Shown here piece after piece: positions 31,421-42,180 of a stretch of 64,000 nucleotides of DNA; the first letter of the stretch is position 1, and each line of letters starts with the position of its first letter. The translations under genes were made by a program, and so were the position numbers. Below the pieces are notes generated by a model. That model made no database searches. It was not told the DNA's origin and saw nothing but the letters and a program-made list of their open reading frames with translations. Location of the stretch: NCBI GenBank assembly GCA_022432975.1, contig CM039505.1, positions 47,784,544 to 47,848,543 on the forward strand, in the 5' to 3' direction. This DNA comes from Begonia masoniana (taxonomy: Eukaryota > Streptophyta > Magnoliopsida > Cucurbitales > Begoniaceae).

Positions 31421-32409
31421 CTTTATCGGTTTGGTTTGATGAATTAAAAAAATATTTGATTAAAATTGATCAAAAAAGTGGTGTGGACGAGTTTTTTGTC
31501 GGGAGTTGGGATGGGTTTTAGATTTGGGTCAGGGTTTTCTCATTTGGGTTTGGTTTTCTATAGTTTTAAGCTGAATTGTCGGATATGGGCTAAGTTTTCA
31601 AATTTGGTGTAGTTTTCTTGTCGGATTTTCCGCTATGTAGACAATCTATCTATAAAAAATCTAAGCAATCAATCAAAGCAATTGTTCTTAGGAGACGAAT
31701 TTTAGTTTGATGACCATATTTTTAATGTCTTTCATGGAATCAGAATGGCACCCCCACCAATCAAATGCACAAAATACATAGTTTCTTCAAAGGAAATAAA
31801 ACAAAAAAGAAACTCAGCGAAGAAACAGTCTTATCAAACATCTTGGGTAACTAGCTGCAGGGATTTTCAGGTGTTGAAGCGCCAAGAAACAGACTGGACT
31901 TGGAAGAGCTTCCATTAACAATGAATTTCATACGAAAATCTACAAATTCCTGTAAGTTTTTCTCCTAATTTCTCTGAACAATCTTATCAAATAACAATCA
32001 ATGATCATTGAAGTTATTGTACTACTACTGAATCTATGTTGATTCTTTAATTTTTATCGGTTAGAAATTAGATGGGTAATTCTTGGAGTGCAAGGTCAAG
32101 GATTTTTCTTTGAATTTTCACGGTTTAAAGGTTGTGTAAATGGGTATGAAAATCAAAACAAGAGGTTCAAACAATGCATTTTTCCCAGATAATCTGAATA
32201 CTAATTCTCCAACAGCAAAAACTCCAAACTTGAAGGCAAGATTAATCTTCAAACATCAAATAGAGAGAGTACCTTTACAGTTGTTTTTAGGAGATGCATT
32301 GTATTTGGATGAGCAGGATCTTTAAACAATCTTGAAAAGCCCAAAATGTTCAGCAAGGATGCTGTCCTTTATGTTCGGGAAAATCCATCATAATCGAGCG
32401 ATGAGAAAC
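31421..32409. other. Low-repeat flank left of the TR-GAG insertion
   Basis: No recognised gene. Two short plus-strand frames exist: an ATG at 31745 with about 58 codons (MAPPPIKCTKYIV...), and 32140-32325 (MGMKIKTRGSNNAFF..., 61 codons). A CTGTAAGTTTTTCTCC donor-like sequence lies near 31950, so an exon of an unknown gene is conceivable, but no family is evident. The last five bases, GAAAC, are the target duplication of the next element. Confidence 0.3.
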
Positions 32410-34035
32410 TGATAAGTGTGTATTTTTACACACTTATTTATACTTTCTGGATTTGATTTGATAAGTTTTTCTCAAACATTTGAAAGAGTTTGATATATTT
32501 TGTGTAAGTGTGCAGAATTTTAACTAAAACGTGGCAGAAAATAAATTAAGAAAAGAAAAGAGAAGTTTGAAGACAGAAGATGAGGCGATCAATTGGTCAA
32601 ATCGGTCGCCGTATAATTTGAAGAAAAATCAGCGACTGAATGTGCATGAGATGCAGCAACCGTGCGCCAAATACACAGTAATCGATTGCTGTACATGTCA
32701 ACAGGAGAAGCAACCTTGCGCCAAACACACATGGCAATCGATCTCCATGAATTGCAGAGATCGATCGCCACGTACAGATTTGAAGGCAGCGATCGATCTC
32801 TATGAATTGCATAGATCGATCGCCACACACATCCACATCTACATCTAAAGGCAGCAGCGATCGATTTCTATGTTATCCAGAGATCGATCGCCATGCATAG
32901 AAAAGGAAGAAGAATCAACAAACATAGCCACATATTCCAGCAAAGGAAAGAAATAATCAATGGCAATTTGGAAAGATCACTTAGTTAATCTATGCCGTTA
33001 ACTGAGAAAGAAATAATCAAAGCCATTGATTTGGAGAGAGAGGAAGAATTAAACCTAAAGAAAAGAAAGGCCGCAGGGGGATTCTGAAATATATAAAAAG
33101 AGAGCTCTGTTCTGGAAAACCGGGGGGGGCATTCTCTGTAGGCAACTTTGCGAGCGGCGATTGAGAGTCTGCGACTTGGAGAGTCGGCAGAGAGCTCTTC
33201 CACGGCGATTCTTGGCGAGAGGGGCGATTTTTATTTCTCTTTTATTTTTCTTTTCTTTTATTTCTACTGTTTTATTATGCAACTATTTAATATTATTGTT
33301 GTTTACTTTTATTTTAGCATGAACTAAATTTCCTGTTCTAGGGTTTCGATGTAGCTTTACTATGATTGTTTATTTTTCTTAATTCAATTAGTTAATTTTC
33401 TGTTTCTGTTCTGTGTTGAGTAATCTATTCTGAACGTAATGCTTAGGTTTGCTTGATCACCAAAACTAAGAACTTTAGGGTTGATTCGGGATGCGAGAGC
33501 GGAGAATTTAACCGTGCACTGAATAGTTTACCATGAAAAGGATGTTAGGCTAGAGATAGCTAATGCGTTCATGTGGTAGTATAATTTCTCATTCTTAATG
33601 TATTCAATTAATTCTCAGGATTAGAGACCGAGAGGTAATAATTCGTTAATTGAATAAGTTTATTTTTGCTCGAGAGAGATTGATAAATATTTTCGTGAAA
33701 TTGCCATCAACACGACGGAATAGAATTTAATTACTTGAATTAGGTTAAATAAATAGGATTAGCTAAGTGAAATCGGAACCCTGGATTTTCTCATCATATA
33801 ATCTTACTTCTTTATTTTTAATTCTTTTATTTAAATTGCTGCTTAATTTTATTTGAATTATTATTTTAGTTTTAAAATCTAAATCACAAAAATTATTATT
33901 TCATTTCAAATTAAAATAAAATTTAGATACTCAATATTTAACATAATTATTCCTCGTGGGATCGACACTCGTACTTTTATATACACTTTATTACTTCTGC
34001 GACACGTGCACTTGCGTATACGATTTTTCGCAACA
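32410..34035 (+). repeat. TR-GAG 5' LTR, 1626 bp
   Basis: Starts TGATAAGTGTGTA and ends TTTTTCGCAACA. The first bases contain the palindrome AAGTGTGTA...TACACACTT. A hairpin array lies at 32584-32892. Short open frames inside (for example 105 codons at 32531-32848) recur identically in the other LTR and have no family match, so they are not counted as genes. Confidence 0.92.
32584..32892. repeat. Four-hairpin array in the TR-GAG LTR
   Basis: Four inverted repeats built on GGCGATCGATCTC...GAGATCGATCGCC: 32584-32610 (GGCGATC / GGTCGCC ends), 32733-32769, 32789-32824 and 32857-32892. Stems are about 9-13 bp with loops of roughly 10-15 bases around ATGAATTGCA. The array is repeated in the 3' LTR at 39208-39516. 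Confidence 0.8.
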
Positions 34036-34041
34036 AGTTTT

Positions 34042-34059
34042 TGGCGCCGTTGCCGGGGA
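34042..34059 (+). promoter_or_regulatory. Primer-binding site, Athila/Tat type
   Basis: TGGCGCCGTTGCCGGGGA, six bases downstream of the 5' LTR end. This sequence is characteristic of Athila and Tat lineages and is usually matched to tRNA-Asp. Confidence 0.88.
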
Positions 34060-34288
34060 ATAAATTTTGTTAATCTTTGAATTATTTGATTTTAGTTTAT
34101 ATTTGAAATTTTATTTTATTTATTTTATTATTATTTATTTATTTTATTTTATTTTATTGTAAGCTTAAATTACATTATTTGCACATTGCAGGTGCATGCG
34201 AAAATTAGGTACTGCCAACCTAATCCCTATCGATCTTGAAATTGAACGATCTTGTCGCCGAAATCGAAGGGAAACATGACAAGCAATT

Positions 34289-36562
34289 ATGGCAGCTAAT
34301 CAAAATGCAGATGATCAAAATGCTCACATACCACAGATGGTCGGGGTTGAGGCAGTCGAAAGAAGGACTTTGTTGGATTATGTTATGCCATCCATGGACG
34401 GGGTTCAATCAGCAATCCGAAAACCGGCTATCACGTGCAATAATTTTGAAATAAAGCCGGGTACAATACAAATGATTCAACAATATCAATTTTGTGGTCT
34501 ACCTAACGAAGACCCCAAGGATCATATTGCTAGCTTCGTCGAGGTCTGTGATACTTTTAAATACCATAATGTTTCCGAGGATGCTATCAAGCTCAGGTTA
34601 TTCCCCTTCACACTGAGAGATCGCGCTAAGAATTGGTTACACTCCTTACCTCCAGATTCAATTACAACATGGAATGATTTAGCACAGAAATTTCTATCCA
34701 AGTTCTTTCCCTTTGAAAAGATGGCAAGACTCCGAAATGAGATCACCAATTTTACTCAATACGATGGCGAGACAGTTTATGAATCATGGGGCCGATTCAA
34801 GGAGCTTTTGAGAAAATGCCCCCAGCATGGTCTACCACAATGGATGCAAATACAGACATTCTTCATCGGCCTATCAAGTTCTACACGGACGCTTGTCAAC
34901 TCAGCAGCTGGTGGATCACTATTATCTAAGACAGAAGTGGAGGCATTTAACCTGTTAGAAGAGTTATCCCTAACTAATGATCAGTGCCCGGTTGAACGTC
35001 AGATTTTGAGGAGGCAGTCAAATACACCAGAAATGGAAGCAATAAGAGCATTGACTACACAAGTTGCATCTCTCACTCAGCACATCCAAGGAAATCAAGC
35101 TATAGTTAATGCAATTCAGTCACCGATCATGCAATGTCAATGGTGCCAAGGACCACATGCGAGTGATAACTGTCAGCAAGGGAACCAAATGGTTAGAAGT
35201 TCATCTGAACAAGCCCAATATGTGGGAAATTATAATAGACCGACACTTCAAAATTCTGGTAACTACTATAATGGGGGGCACAACAATCATCCGAACTTCT
35301 CGTGGAAGAACCCGAATAACGCCTTTCAGATGCCACAAGCTAATCAACCGGGACCTCCCTTTCCAGAAAGAAAACCTAATTTGGAGGATTTAATTGCCAA
35401 GATGGGAGAGCGCACCAATAATTTAATTGCTGAAATGGGGGAGCACACAAATAAATTTATGGCTGAGACAAGAACCACCTTACAGAATCAGTCAGCCCAA
35501 ATTCGAAGCCTAGAAATGCAAATGGGCCAGATGGCAGCTGCACTAAATGGACGCCCACCAGGTACATTGCCTAGTGCCACTGAAATTAACCCCAGAGAAC
35601 AATGCAATGCCATTACACTTAGGAGTGGAGCAGTGATTGAAAATTGTACCAAAGAAAATAAGAAAGTGGTCACACATGACGGAATGCATTCGTCATCATC
35701 CGAGTCCACACCAAAGGATCAAGAGCTACTGGAAGCTCCACCTCAGATTCCAAAGGAGATCCTCTCAAAAGTTCCTTTTCCACAAAGACTGAAAAATGTG
35801 AAGCTTGATAATCAGTTTTCTAAATTTCTTGATATCTTCAAAAAGCTCCACATCAATATTCCATTCGCAGAGGCACTCGAGCAAATGCCTAAATATGCAA
35901 AGTTTCTGAAAGATATCTTGTCTCATAAACGGAAAATTGACAAATATGGCACGATCGCTTTAACTGAGGAATGTAGTGCCATTGTTCAACGGAAGCTTCC
36001 ACAAAAATTGAAAGATCCGGGAAGTTTCACCATACCATGTGCAATTGGGGAGTCCATTTTTGAGCGGGCATTATGTGATTTGGGTGCTAGTATAAATTTG
36101 ATGCCGCTATCTATATTTCGTAAGCTGGGTATTGGTGAAGCAAAGCCCACCAGGGTAATTCTACAGATGGCCGATCGCTCTATAAAACATCCGTATGGGG
36201 TGATTGAAGATATCCTTGTCAAAGTCGACAAGTTTATTTTTCCCGCTGATTTCTTGATTCTCGATATGGACGAAGACCGAGGCATCCCGATAATATTAGG
36301 TCGACCATTTTTAGCAACAGGGGGAGCTGTTATTGATCTAAGAAAAGGAGAGCTCAAATTGCAAGTATATGATGACGAGGTGACATTCAAAGTATATAAA
36401 TCTATAAATTACCCAACAGCTAGCAATGAGCCAATTGACGATAATGTGCCAGACAAAGAGCTTCCTGAAATTGATAAATTAGTAAACGGACAAAGAGCGA
36501 AGCCATATCTTAACGGAGTTTTGCAGAATGATACAACTATTACTCTCCGTGCACCAGATTAG
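34289..36562 (+). CDS. Athila-type gag-protease, intact, 757 codons
   Basis: Plus strand, starting at ATG 34289. The capsid domain (about residues 40-260) contains the FKYHNVSEDAIKLRLFPFTL and RAKNWLHSLPPDSITTW motifs and KFLSKFFPFEKMARLRNEI, typical of Athila gag. A zinc-knuckle-like C-X2-C-X3-H-X4-C (CQWCQGPHASDNC) begins at residue 283. A glutamine/asparagine-rich region follows, then an ITLRSG motif and the aspartic protease with DLGASINLMP (catalytic D at residue 597) and PIILGRPFLATGGAVID. DLGA in place of the usual DTGA/DSGA is normal for Athila. The product would form particles and self-process, but no polymerase is encoded. The 3' end of a second copy is at 63546-64000 on the other strand. 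Confidence 0.92.
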   Translation: MAANQNADDQNAHIPQMVGVEAVERRTLLDYVMPSMDGVQSAIRKPAITCNNFEIKPGTIQMIQQYQFCGLPNEDPKDHIASFVEVCDTFKYHNVSEDAIKLRLFPFTLRDRAKNWLHSLPPDSITTWNDLAQKFLSKFFPFEKMARLRNEITNFTQYDGETVYESWGRFKELLRKCPQHGLPQWMQIQTFFIGLSSSTRTLVNSAAGGSLLSKTEVEAFNLLEELSLTNDQCPVERQILRRQSNTPEMEAIRALTTQVASLTQHIQGNQAIVNAIQSPIMQCQWCQGPHASDNCQQGNQMVRSSSEQAQYVGNYNRPTLQNSGNYYNGGHNNHPNFSWKNPNNAFQMPQANQPGPPFPERKPNLEDLIAKMGERTNNLIAEMGEHTNKFMAETRTTLQNQSAQIRSLEMQMGQMAAALNGRPPGTLPSATEINPREQCNAITLRSGAVIENCTKENKKVVTHDGMHSSSSESTPKDQELLEAPPQIPKEILSKVPFPQRLKNVKLDNQFSKFLDIFKKLHINIPFAEALEQMPKYAKFLKDILSHKRKIDKYGTIALTEECSAIVQRKLPQKLKDPGSFTIPCAIGESIFERALCDLGASINLMPLSIFRKLGIGEAKPTRVILQMADRSIKHPYGVIEDILVKVDKFIFPADFLILDMDEDRGIPIILGRPFLATGGAVIDLRKGELKLQVYDDEVTFKVYKSINYPTASNEPIDDNVPDKELPEIDKLVNGQRAKPYLNGVLQNDTTITLRAPD

Positions 36563-36689
36563 CAAGCGGCTTACAACGTCAAGCTAATGACGCTAAAATA
36601 AGCGCTTGGTGGGAGGCAACCCACCAAAGTATCCTTTTTAATTTTTATTTTTATTTTTATTTCATTTTATTAGTATTAAATTAAAAAAA

Positions 36690-36726
<37 letters not shown>

Positions 36727-37367
36727 AAAAACATCTTTTGTAACCCATTTGTTATTTATTTTTATTTTTTGTTTTTATTTTATTTCTTATCATTATTATT
36801 ATTATTACTATTTTTTTATTTATGTTTTAGTTTCTTAAGTCATTTTATTTTCTCTATTTTCTTTATTTCTTGTCTTTTATTTTTATTTTTCTTTAAATAG
36901 GTTCCGATTAAGTCATTTTATTTTCTTTTTATCATTTATTTTTTTCTTCTTTCTTACTGTTATTTTTAATTTTCTTTAGTTTCTTATTTTATTGTCTTTT
37001 TATTTATTTATTGTTTCTTTTATGTTATTTATTTTTCTGCTTTTAAATAAGGTCCAATTTAGTTATCTTAAATTCTGTTATTCATTTTATCATTTTATTT
37101 TATTTTATTTTATTTTATTTTATTTTTATTTTTTTGTTATGTTATTTATTATTTTCTTTTCTTTTTATCTTTCTTTTTCTTGTTCTAAGTAAGTTTTATT
37201 TTAGATTAATTAGCCATTTATCTTAAATCCTATTTCTATTTTTTTAATTCATTCTTTTTATCTTTCTTTCTTTTTATTTTCTTCTTACTTCATTTTTTTT
37301 CCTCTCGTATTTTCATTTCCCGTTTCAAGCATTTTCATTTTCGGTTAGTATTTCTCTATTTAGTTGT

Positions 37368-37398
<31 letters not shown>

Positions 37399-39033
37399 TT
37401 CTTGATAGATTGCTCTCTTCGACTGAATCTCCACCACACTGCTGTCGGGCCCCACATGAGGTACACTATCCCCTTTCCTATTTTTTTGTGTATGCTTTAT
37501 TTAACATTGGGGACAATGTTGATATTAAGTTTGGGGGGGTTTTTAATTAAATTTATAAACATGTTTAGATTGGTAAGTTTGCTTAATATTTTGAAATTCT
37601 ATGGTATGATTATTTTTTTCATTCGTTTAAAGTGTCGATGATTGCACATTTGATCAATGCATGTTTCAACTTCTGAGTAGACTCTGAGATAGTATGATTT
37701 GTGATAGTAGCATTGATTGGAGTTTAGGAAGATAGACTTGTTTGTGTGAAAATGTTCATTCTTGTTTAAATTTAGCTGATAATGATATTAATTGTTGTCT
37801 TGAGATCGAGAGCCTAAACACAGTAAGGGAGTGCTTGAGTGTAAACACTGAAAGGGAGTGAGCTCCATTTAAATTTAGCGAGTGATTAGTGAGTATTAAA
37901 TTGTTCGTGGTATTGCCCTGCATTCATGAATATAAATTGTGATTTTTGCAGAAATAAGAGAATGACTTAGGCCATTTTTGAATCGTTTGAGCCTTTATTG
38001 ACATACCTCATTTGTGTCATTTAAATGGCACCCTTAGTCTCCTATTTGAGCCTTCATTTACCACTATTTTGTCAACCCTAACTTAGCCTACCCTGAAATT
38101 ATTTTGACTATCCTGTTTATTGAGCACAGGGTTGTGGGTATATATATTATGGGGAGAGTTGGAGAAAGTAGTGGTGAGAATCAGAGCTAACTCTTTTGTC
38201 AATTGTCTAAGTTGTCAGTATTTTTGGATTTTATTTATTTTTCTTTTATGTTTTTCAGTGATTAAAAAAAAAAAAAAAAAAAAAAAAAAATTCAAAATTC
38301 AAAGTTAGTAGAAAGTTGAATTGTTCAGTAGTAGAACAATTTCTTATATGCTATTTAATTTGTTGTTATGGTTATTATTTGTATTCTATGTTTGTTAGTA
38401 AAGACATTGACAAAGGAGTTAGTTTTGAAAAATAGAGAGTGAGACAAGTTTGGGGGGATTATTGAGTTAACTATTAGAAAAGAGTTCAAGTGAGTGTAAG
38501 AAGTGAGGGTGATATAAGGATGGATTGTGCTCTAGAGTTTCGCTTGAATCCAAAAATTTTCTACCTTATAAACCCGGCCTTACATTACAAGCTTAATTAA
38601 AGACCTATCGACTTTTATTCTGTTTACTCATATTTGTTATTAGTGAATAATGGGCAAGACTGATGAACAATAAGAGTGGATGGAGTGACCCTGAGAGATA
38701 TTTTTGATTTCCCTTCTCATAAGACACAATTATAGATCTATCAGTTAAACGAGAATGAGTTTGAGCATGTACACACACAAGAATTTCTGATTAAGTTTCT
38801 CTCGATGTGATATCATGAGTTGTATTATTGAAAGTGTTTATTTAGATGGTTTATTTGCATGCAAATATCAAGCTGAGACGAAATACTATGAACTATGATT
38901 TAGATAATTTTACCATGGAAATTTTAAACATTTTGTAGACTTTAAATTTTAGAAATTCTTGGATAAACTTTGCTAGATTTCTATGCTTATTTTTGTTCGC
39001 TTGAGGACAAGCTTTCATTCAAGTTTGGGGGTG
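36563..39033 (+). other. TR-GAG non-coding 3' interior
   Basis: No RT, RNase H or integrase motif in any frame. Features: a stem-loop TTGGTGGG-AGGCAA-CCCACCAA at 36606-36627; a T-rich tract with ATTTT runs and an AAAT microsatellite (36640-37370); A-runs at 37374-37397 and 38264-38290; and three AAGTTTGGGGG purine motifs at about 37527, 38446 and 39021, the last being the functional-looking polypurine tract next to the LTR. Most of it is repeated in inverted orientation at 60545-63510. Confidence 0.8.
39021..39033 (+). promoter_or_regulatory. Polypurine tract of TR-GAG
   Basis: AAGTTTGGGGGTG directly before the 3' LTR start TGATAAG. This would be the plus-strand DNA priming site. Confidence 0.8.
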
Positions 39034-40659
39034 TGATAAGTGTGTATTTTTACACACTTATTTATACTTTCTGGATTTGATTTGATAAGTTTTTCTCAAA
39101 CATTTTAAAGAGTTTGATATATTTTGTGTAAGTGTGCAGAATTTTAACTAAAACGTGGCAGAAAATAAATTAAGAAAAGAAAAGAGAAGTTTGAAGACAG
39201 AAGATGAGGCGATCAATTGGTCAAATCGGTCGCCGTATAATTTGAAGAAAAATCAGCGACTGAATGTGCATGAGATGCAGCAACCGTGCGCCAAATACAC
39301 AGTAATCGATTGCTGTACATGTCAACAGGAGAAGCAACCTTGCGCCAAACACACATGGCAATCGATCTCCATGAATTGCAGAGATCGATCGCCACGTACA
39401 GATTTGAAGGCAGCGATCGATCTCTATGAATTGCATAGATCGATCGCCACACACATCCACATCTACATCTAAAGGCAGCAGCGATCGATTTCTATGTTAT
39501 CCAGAGATCGATCGCCATGCATAGAAAAGGAAGAAGAATCAACAAACATAGCCACATATTCCAGCAAAGGAAAGAAATAATCAATGGCAATTTGGAAAGA
39601 TCACTTAGTTAATCTATGCCGTTAACTGAGAAAGAAATAATCAAAGCCATTGATTTGGAGAGAGAGGAAGAATTAAACCTAAAGAAAAGAAAGGCCGCAG
39701 GGGGATTCTGAAATATATAAAAAGAGAGCTCTGTTCTGGAAAACCGGGGGGGGCATTCTCTGTAGGCAACTTTGCGAGCGGCGATTGAGAGTCTGCGACT
39801 TGGAGAGTCGGCAGAGAGCTCTTCCACGGCGATTCTTGGCGAGAGGGGCGATTTTTATTTCTCTTTTATTTTTCTTTTCTTTTATTTCTACTGTTTTATT
39901 ATGCAACTATTTAATATTATTGTTGTTTACTTTTATTTTAGCATGAACTAAATTTCCTGTTCTAGGGTTTCGATGTAGCTTTACTATGATTGTTTATTTT
40001 TCTTAATTCAATTAGTTAATTTTCTGTTTCTGTTCTGTGTTGAGTAATCTATTCTGAACGTAATGCTTAGGTTTGCTTGATCACCAAAACTAAGAACTTT
40101 AGGGTTGATTCGGGATGCGAGAGCGGAGAATTTAACCGTGCACTGAATAGTTTACCATGAAAAGGATGTTAGGCTAGAGATAGCTAATGCGTTCATGTGG
40201 TAGTATAATTTCTCATTCTTAATGTATTCAATTAATTCTCAGGATTAGAGACCGAGAGGTAATAATTCGTTAATTGAATAAGTTTATTTTTGCTCGAGAG
40301 AGATTGATAAATATTTTCGTGAAATTGCCATCAACACGACGGAATAGAATTTAATTACTTGAATTAGGTTAAATAAATAGGATTAGCTAAGTGAAATCGG
40401 AACCCTGGATTTTCTCATCATATAATCTTACTTCTTTATTTTTAATTCTTTTATTTAAATTGCTGCTTAATTTTATTTGAATTATTATTTTAGTTTTAAA
40501 ATCTAAATCACAAAAATTATTATTTCATTTCAAATTAAACTAAAATTTAGATACTCAATATTTAACATAATTATTCCTCGTGGGATCGACACTCGTACTT
40601 TTATATACACTTTATTACTTCTGCGACACGTGCACTTGCGTATACGATTTTTCGCAACA
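39034..40659 (+). repeat. TR-GAG 3' LTR, 1626 bp
   Basis: Same length and ends as the 5' LTR, with the hairpin array at 39208-39516. Followed by target-duplication copy GAAAC at 40660-40664. Its last 145 bp also occur in the tandem duplication further right (41271-41415). Confidence 0.92.
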
Positions 40660-42138
40660 GAAACCAATGAATAAAAACAACAAAGGCAACTTACACCGGA
40701 CCTAATAACGAAGAATCAAATTCAACGACAGTAAACAACTAAATTTTGAAATATTTGCATAATTCATCGAGCCAGAAGAAAAAATCATGCCATAGCCTAC
40801 ATAAATAAGTGCCAAGATTCCAAAAGAAATTGAAAAGCATCCGTAAGAACAGTACAGTTGTAAGAAAAAAAAATCAGATAAACAGTTCAACATCAAGATG
40901 CTCGACAACTAACGAAATGCAGAAAAAAAAGACGACGGAAAATGAGTACACAGCAACAAGAAAAAGTTTGAAGGAGGAAATGATGTAATCAATGTACCCT
41001 CTGCGCTCGAGTCCATGACCTAACCCATTACAAAACATTGGAGATCTATATGACAAGATAATTATGTTCTTAGGAAAGTGTCTAGTATAGTCTTTTTTTG
41101 TAAATTATTTTGATCAGTACTACTCTCCATGTTTTACAGCACAGGTGACGATATATTTCTTGGTCCCCACCAATTATCGTTATTTTTTCCAACATTATTG
41201 GAAAGCAGAAACTTGTCGACTACTATCCGCATCGCAAAAGGAATGGACAGGAAGATAAAATTATATACAAAATTATTATTTCATTTCAAATTAAACTAAA
41301 ATTTAGATACTCAATATTTAACATAATTATTCCTCGTGGGATCGACACTCGTACTTTTATATACACTTTATTACTTCTGCGACACGTGCACTTGCGTATA
41401 CGATTTTTCGCAACAGAAACCAATGAATAAAAACAACAAAGGCAACTTACACCGGACCTAATAACGAAGAATCAAATTCAACGACAGTAAACAACTAAAT
41501 TTTGAAATATTTGCATAATTCATCGAGCCAGAAGAAAAAATCATGCCATAGCCTACATAAATAAGTGCCAAGATTCCAAAAGAAATTGAAAAGCATCCGT
41601 AAGAACAGTACAGTTGTAAGAAAAAAAAATCAGATAAACAGTTCAACATCAAGATGCTCGACAACTAACGAAATGCAGAAAAAAAAGACGACGGAAAATG
41701 AGACACAGCAACAAGAAAAAGTTGAAGGAGGACAATGATGTAATCCAATGTACCTCTGCGCTCGAGTCCAATGACCTTAACCCATTACAAAACATTGGAG
41801 ATCTAATGACAAGATAATTATGTCTAGGAAATTGTCTAGTATAGTCTTTTTTGTAAATTATTTTGATCAGTACTCTCCATGTTTTACAGCGGTGACGATA
41901 TTATTATTGGTCCCACCAATTTCGTTATTTTTTCCAACATTATTGGAAAGCAGAAACTTGTCGACTACTATCAGACCATCCGCAAGAAGAACTAGGAATT
42001 GGACAGACTGCAATCATAATCGAAATAATTATTACACAGATGTACATTTGTTCGTTGGGAATATGACATCCAACAGTTGGTCTCTCTACTCAAAGTAACA
42101 CGTGATTTTCCTAGGAAGATAAAAATTATATACAAAAT
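40515..42138. repeat. 756-bp tandem duplication spanning LTR tail and flank
   Basis: Unit one (40515-41270) holds the last 145 bp of the TR-GAG 3' LTR plus the adjoining flank; unit two (41271-about 42138) repeats this order. The joint lies in similar AAAATTATTA words that occur in the LTR and in the flank (about 42130). Because the LTR tail is included, the duplication happened after the insertion. The flank carries no recognised gene; 68-codon minus-strand frames appear in both units only because the DNA is duplicated. Confidence 0.88.
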
Positions 42139-42180
42139 TATTAGTATGCTTAAGAATGAGTTCAATATCTAAGAAACTAG

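Larger units (their letters stand above)
32410..40659 (+). mobile_element. Athila-type TR-GAG retrotransposon, complete, with TSD
   Basis: Plus strand, 8250 bp. It has two LTRs of 1626 bp each (32410-34035 and 39034-40659) and the 5-bp target duplication GAAAC (32405-32409 and 40660-40664). The primer-binding site TGGCGCCGTTGCCGGGGA is the type typical of Athila/Tat elements. One intact gag-protease ORF follows, then about 2.4 kb of T-rich non-coding DNA and a purine tract. There is no RT, RNase H or integrase, so it must be mobilised in trans; this fits the terminal-repeat-with-gag class. I saw only two substitutions between the LTRs (near 32478/39102 and 33910/40534), implying a recent insertion. 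Confidence 0.92.

Noticed and set aside
31745..32325. Possible two-exon host gene left of the TR-GAG
   Set aside because: Only two short frames and one donor-like site; no acceptor, no domain and no continuation right of the insertion that I could recognise.
32531..32848. 105-codon plus-strand frame and overlapping minus-strand frames, repeated at 39155-39472
   Set aside because: They lie inside the two LTRs of the TR-GAG element, overlap the hairpin array, and have no family match; the duplication is explained by the LTR pair.
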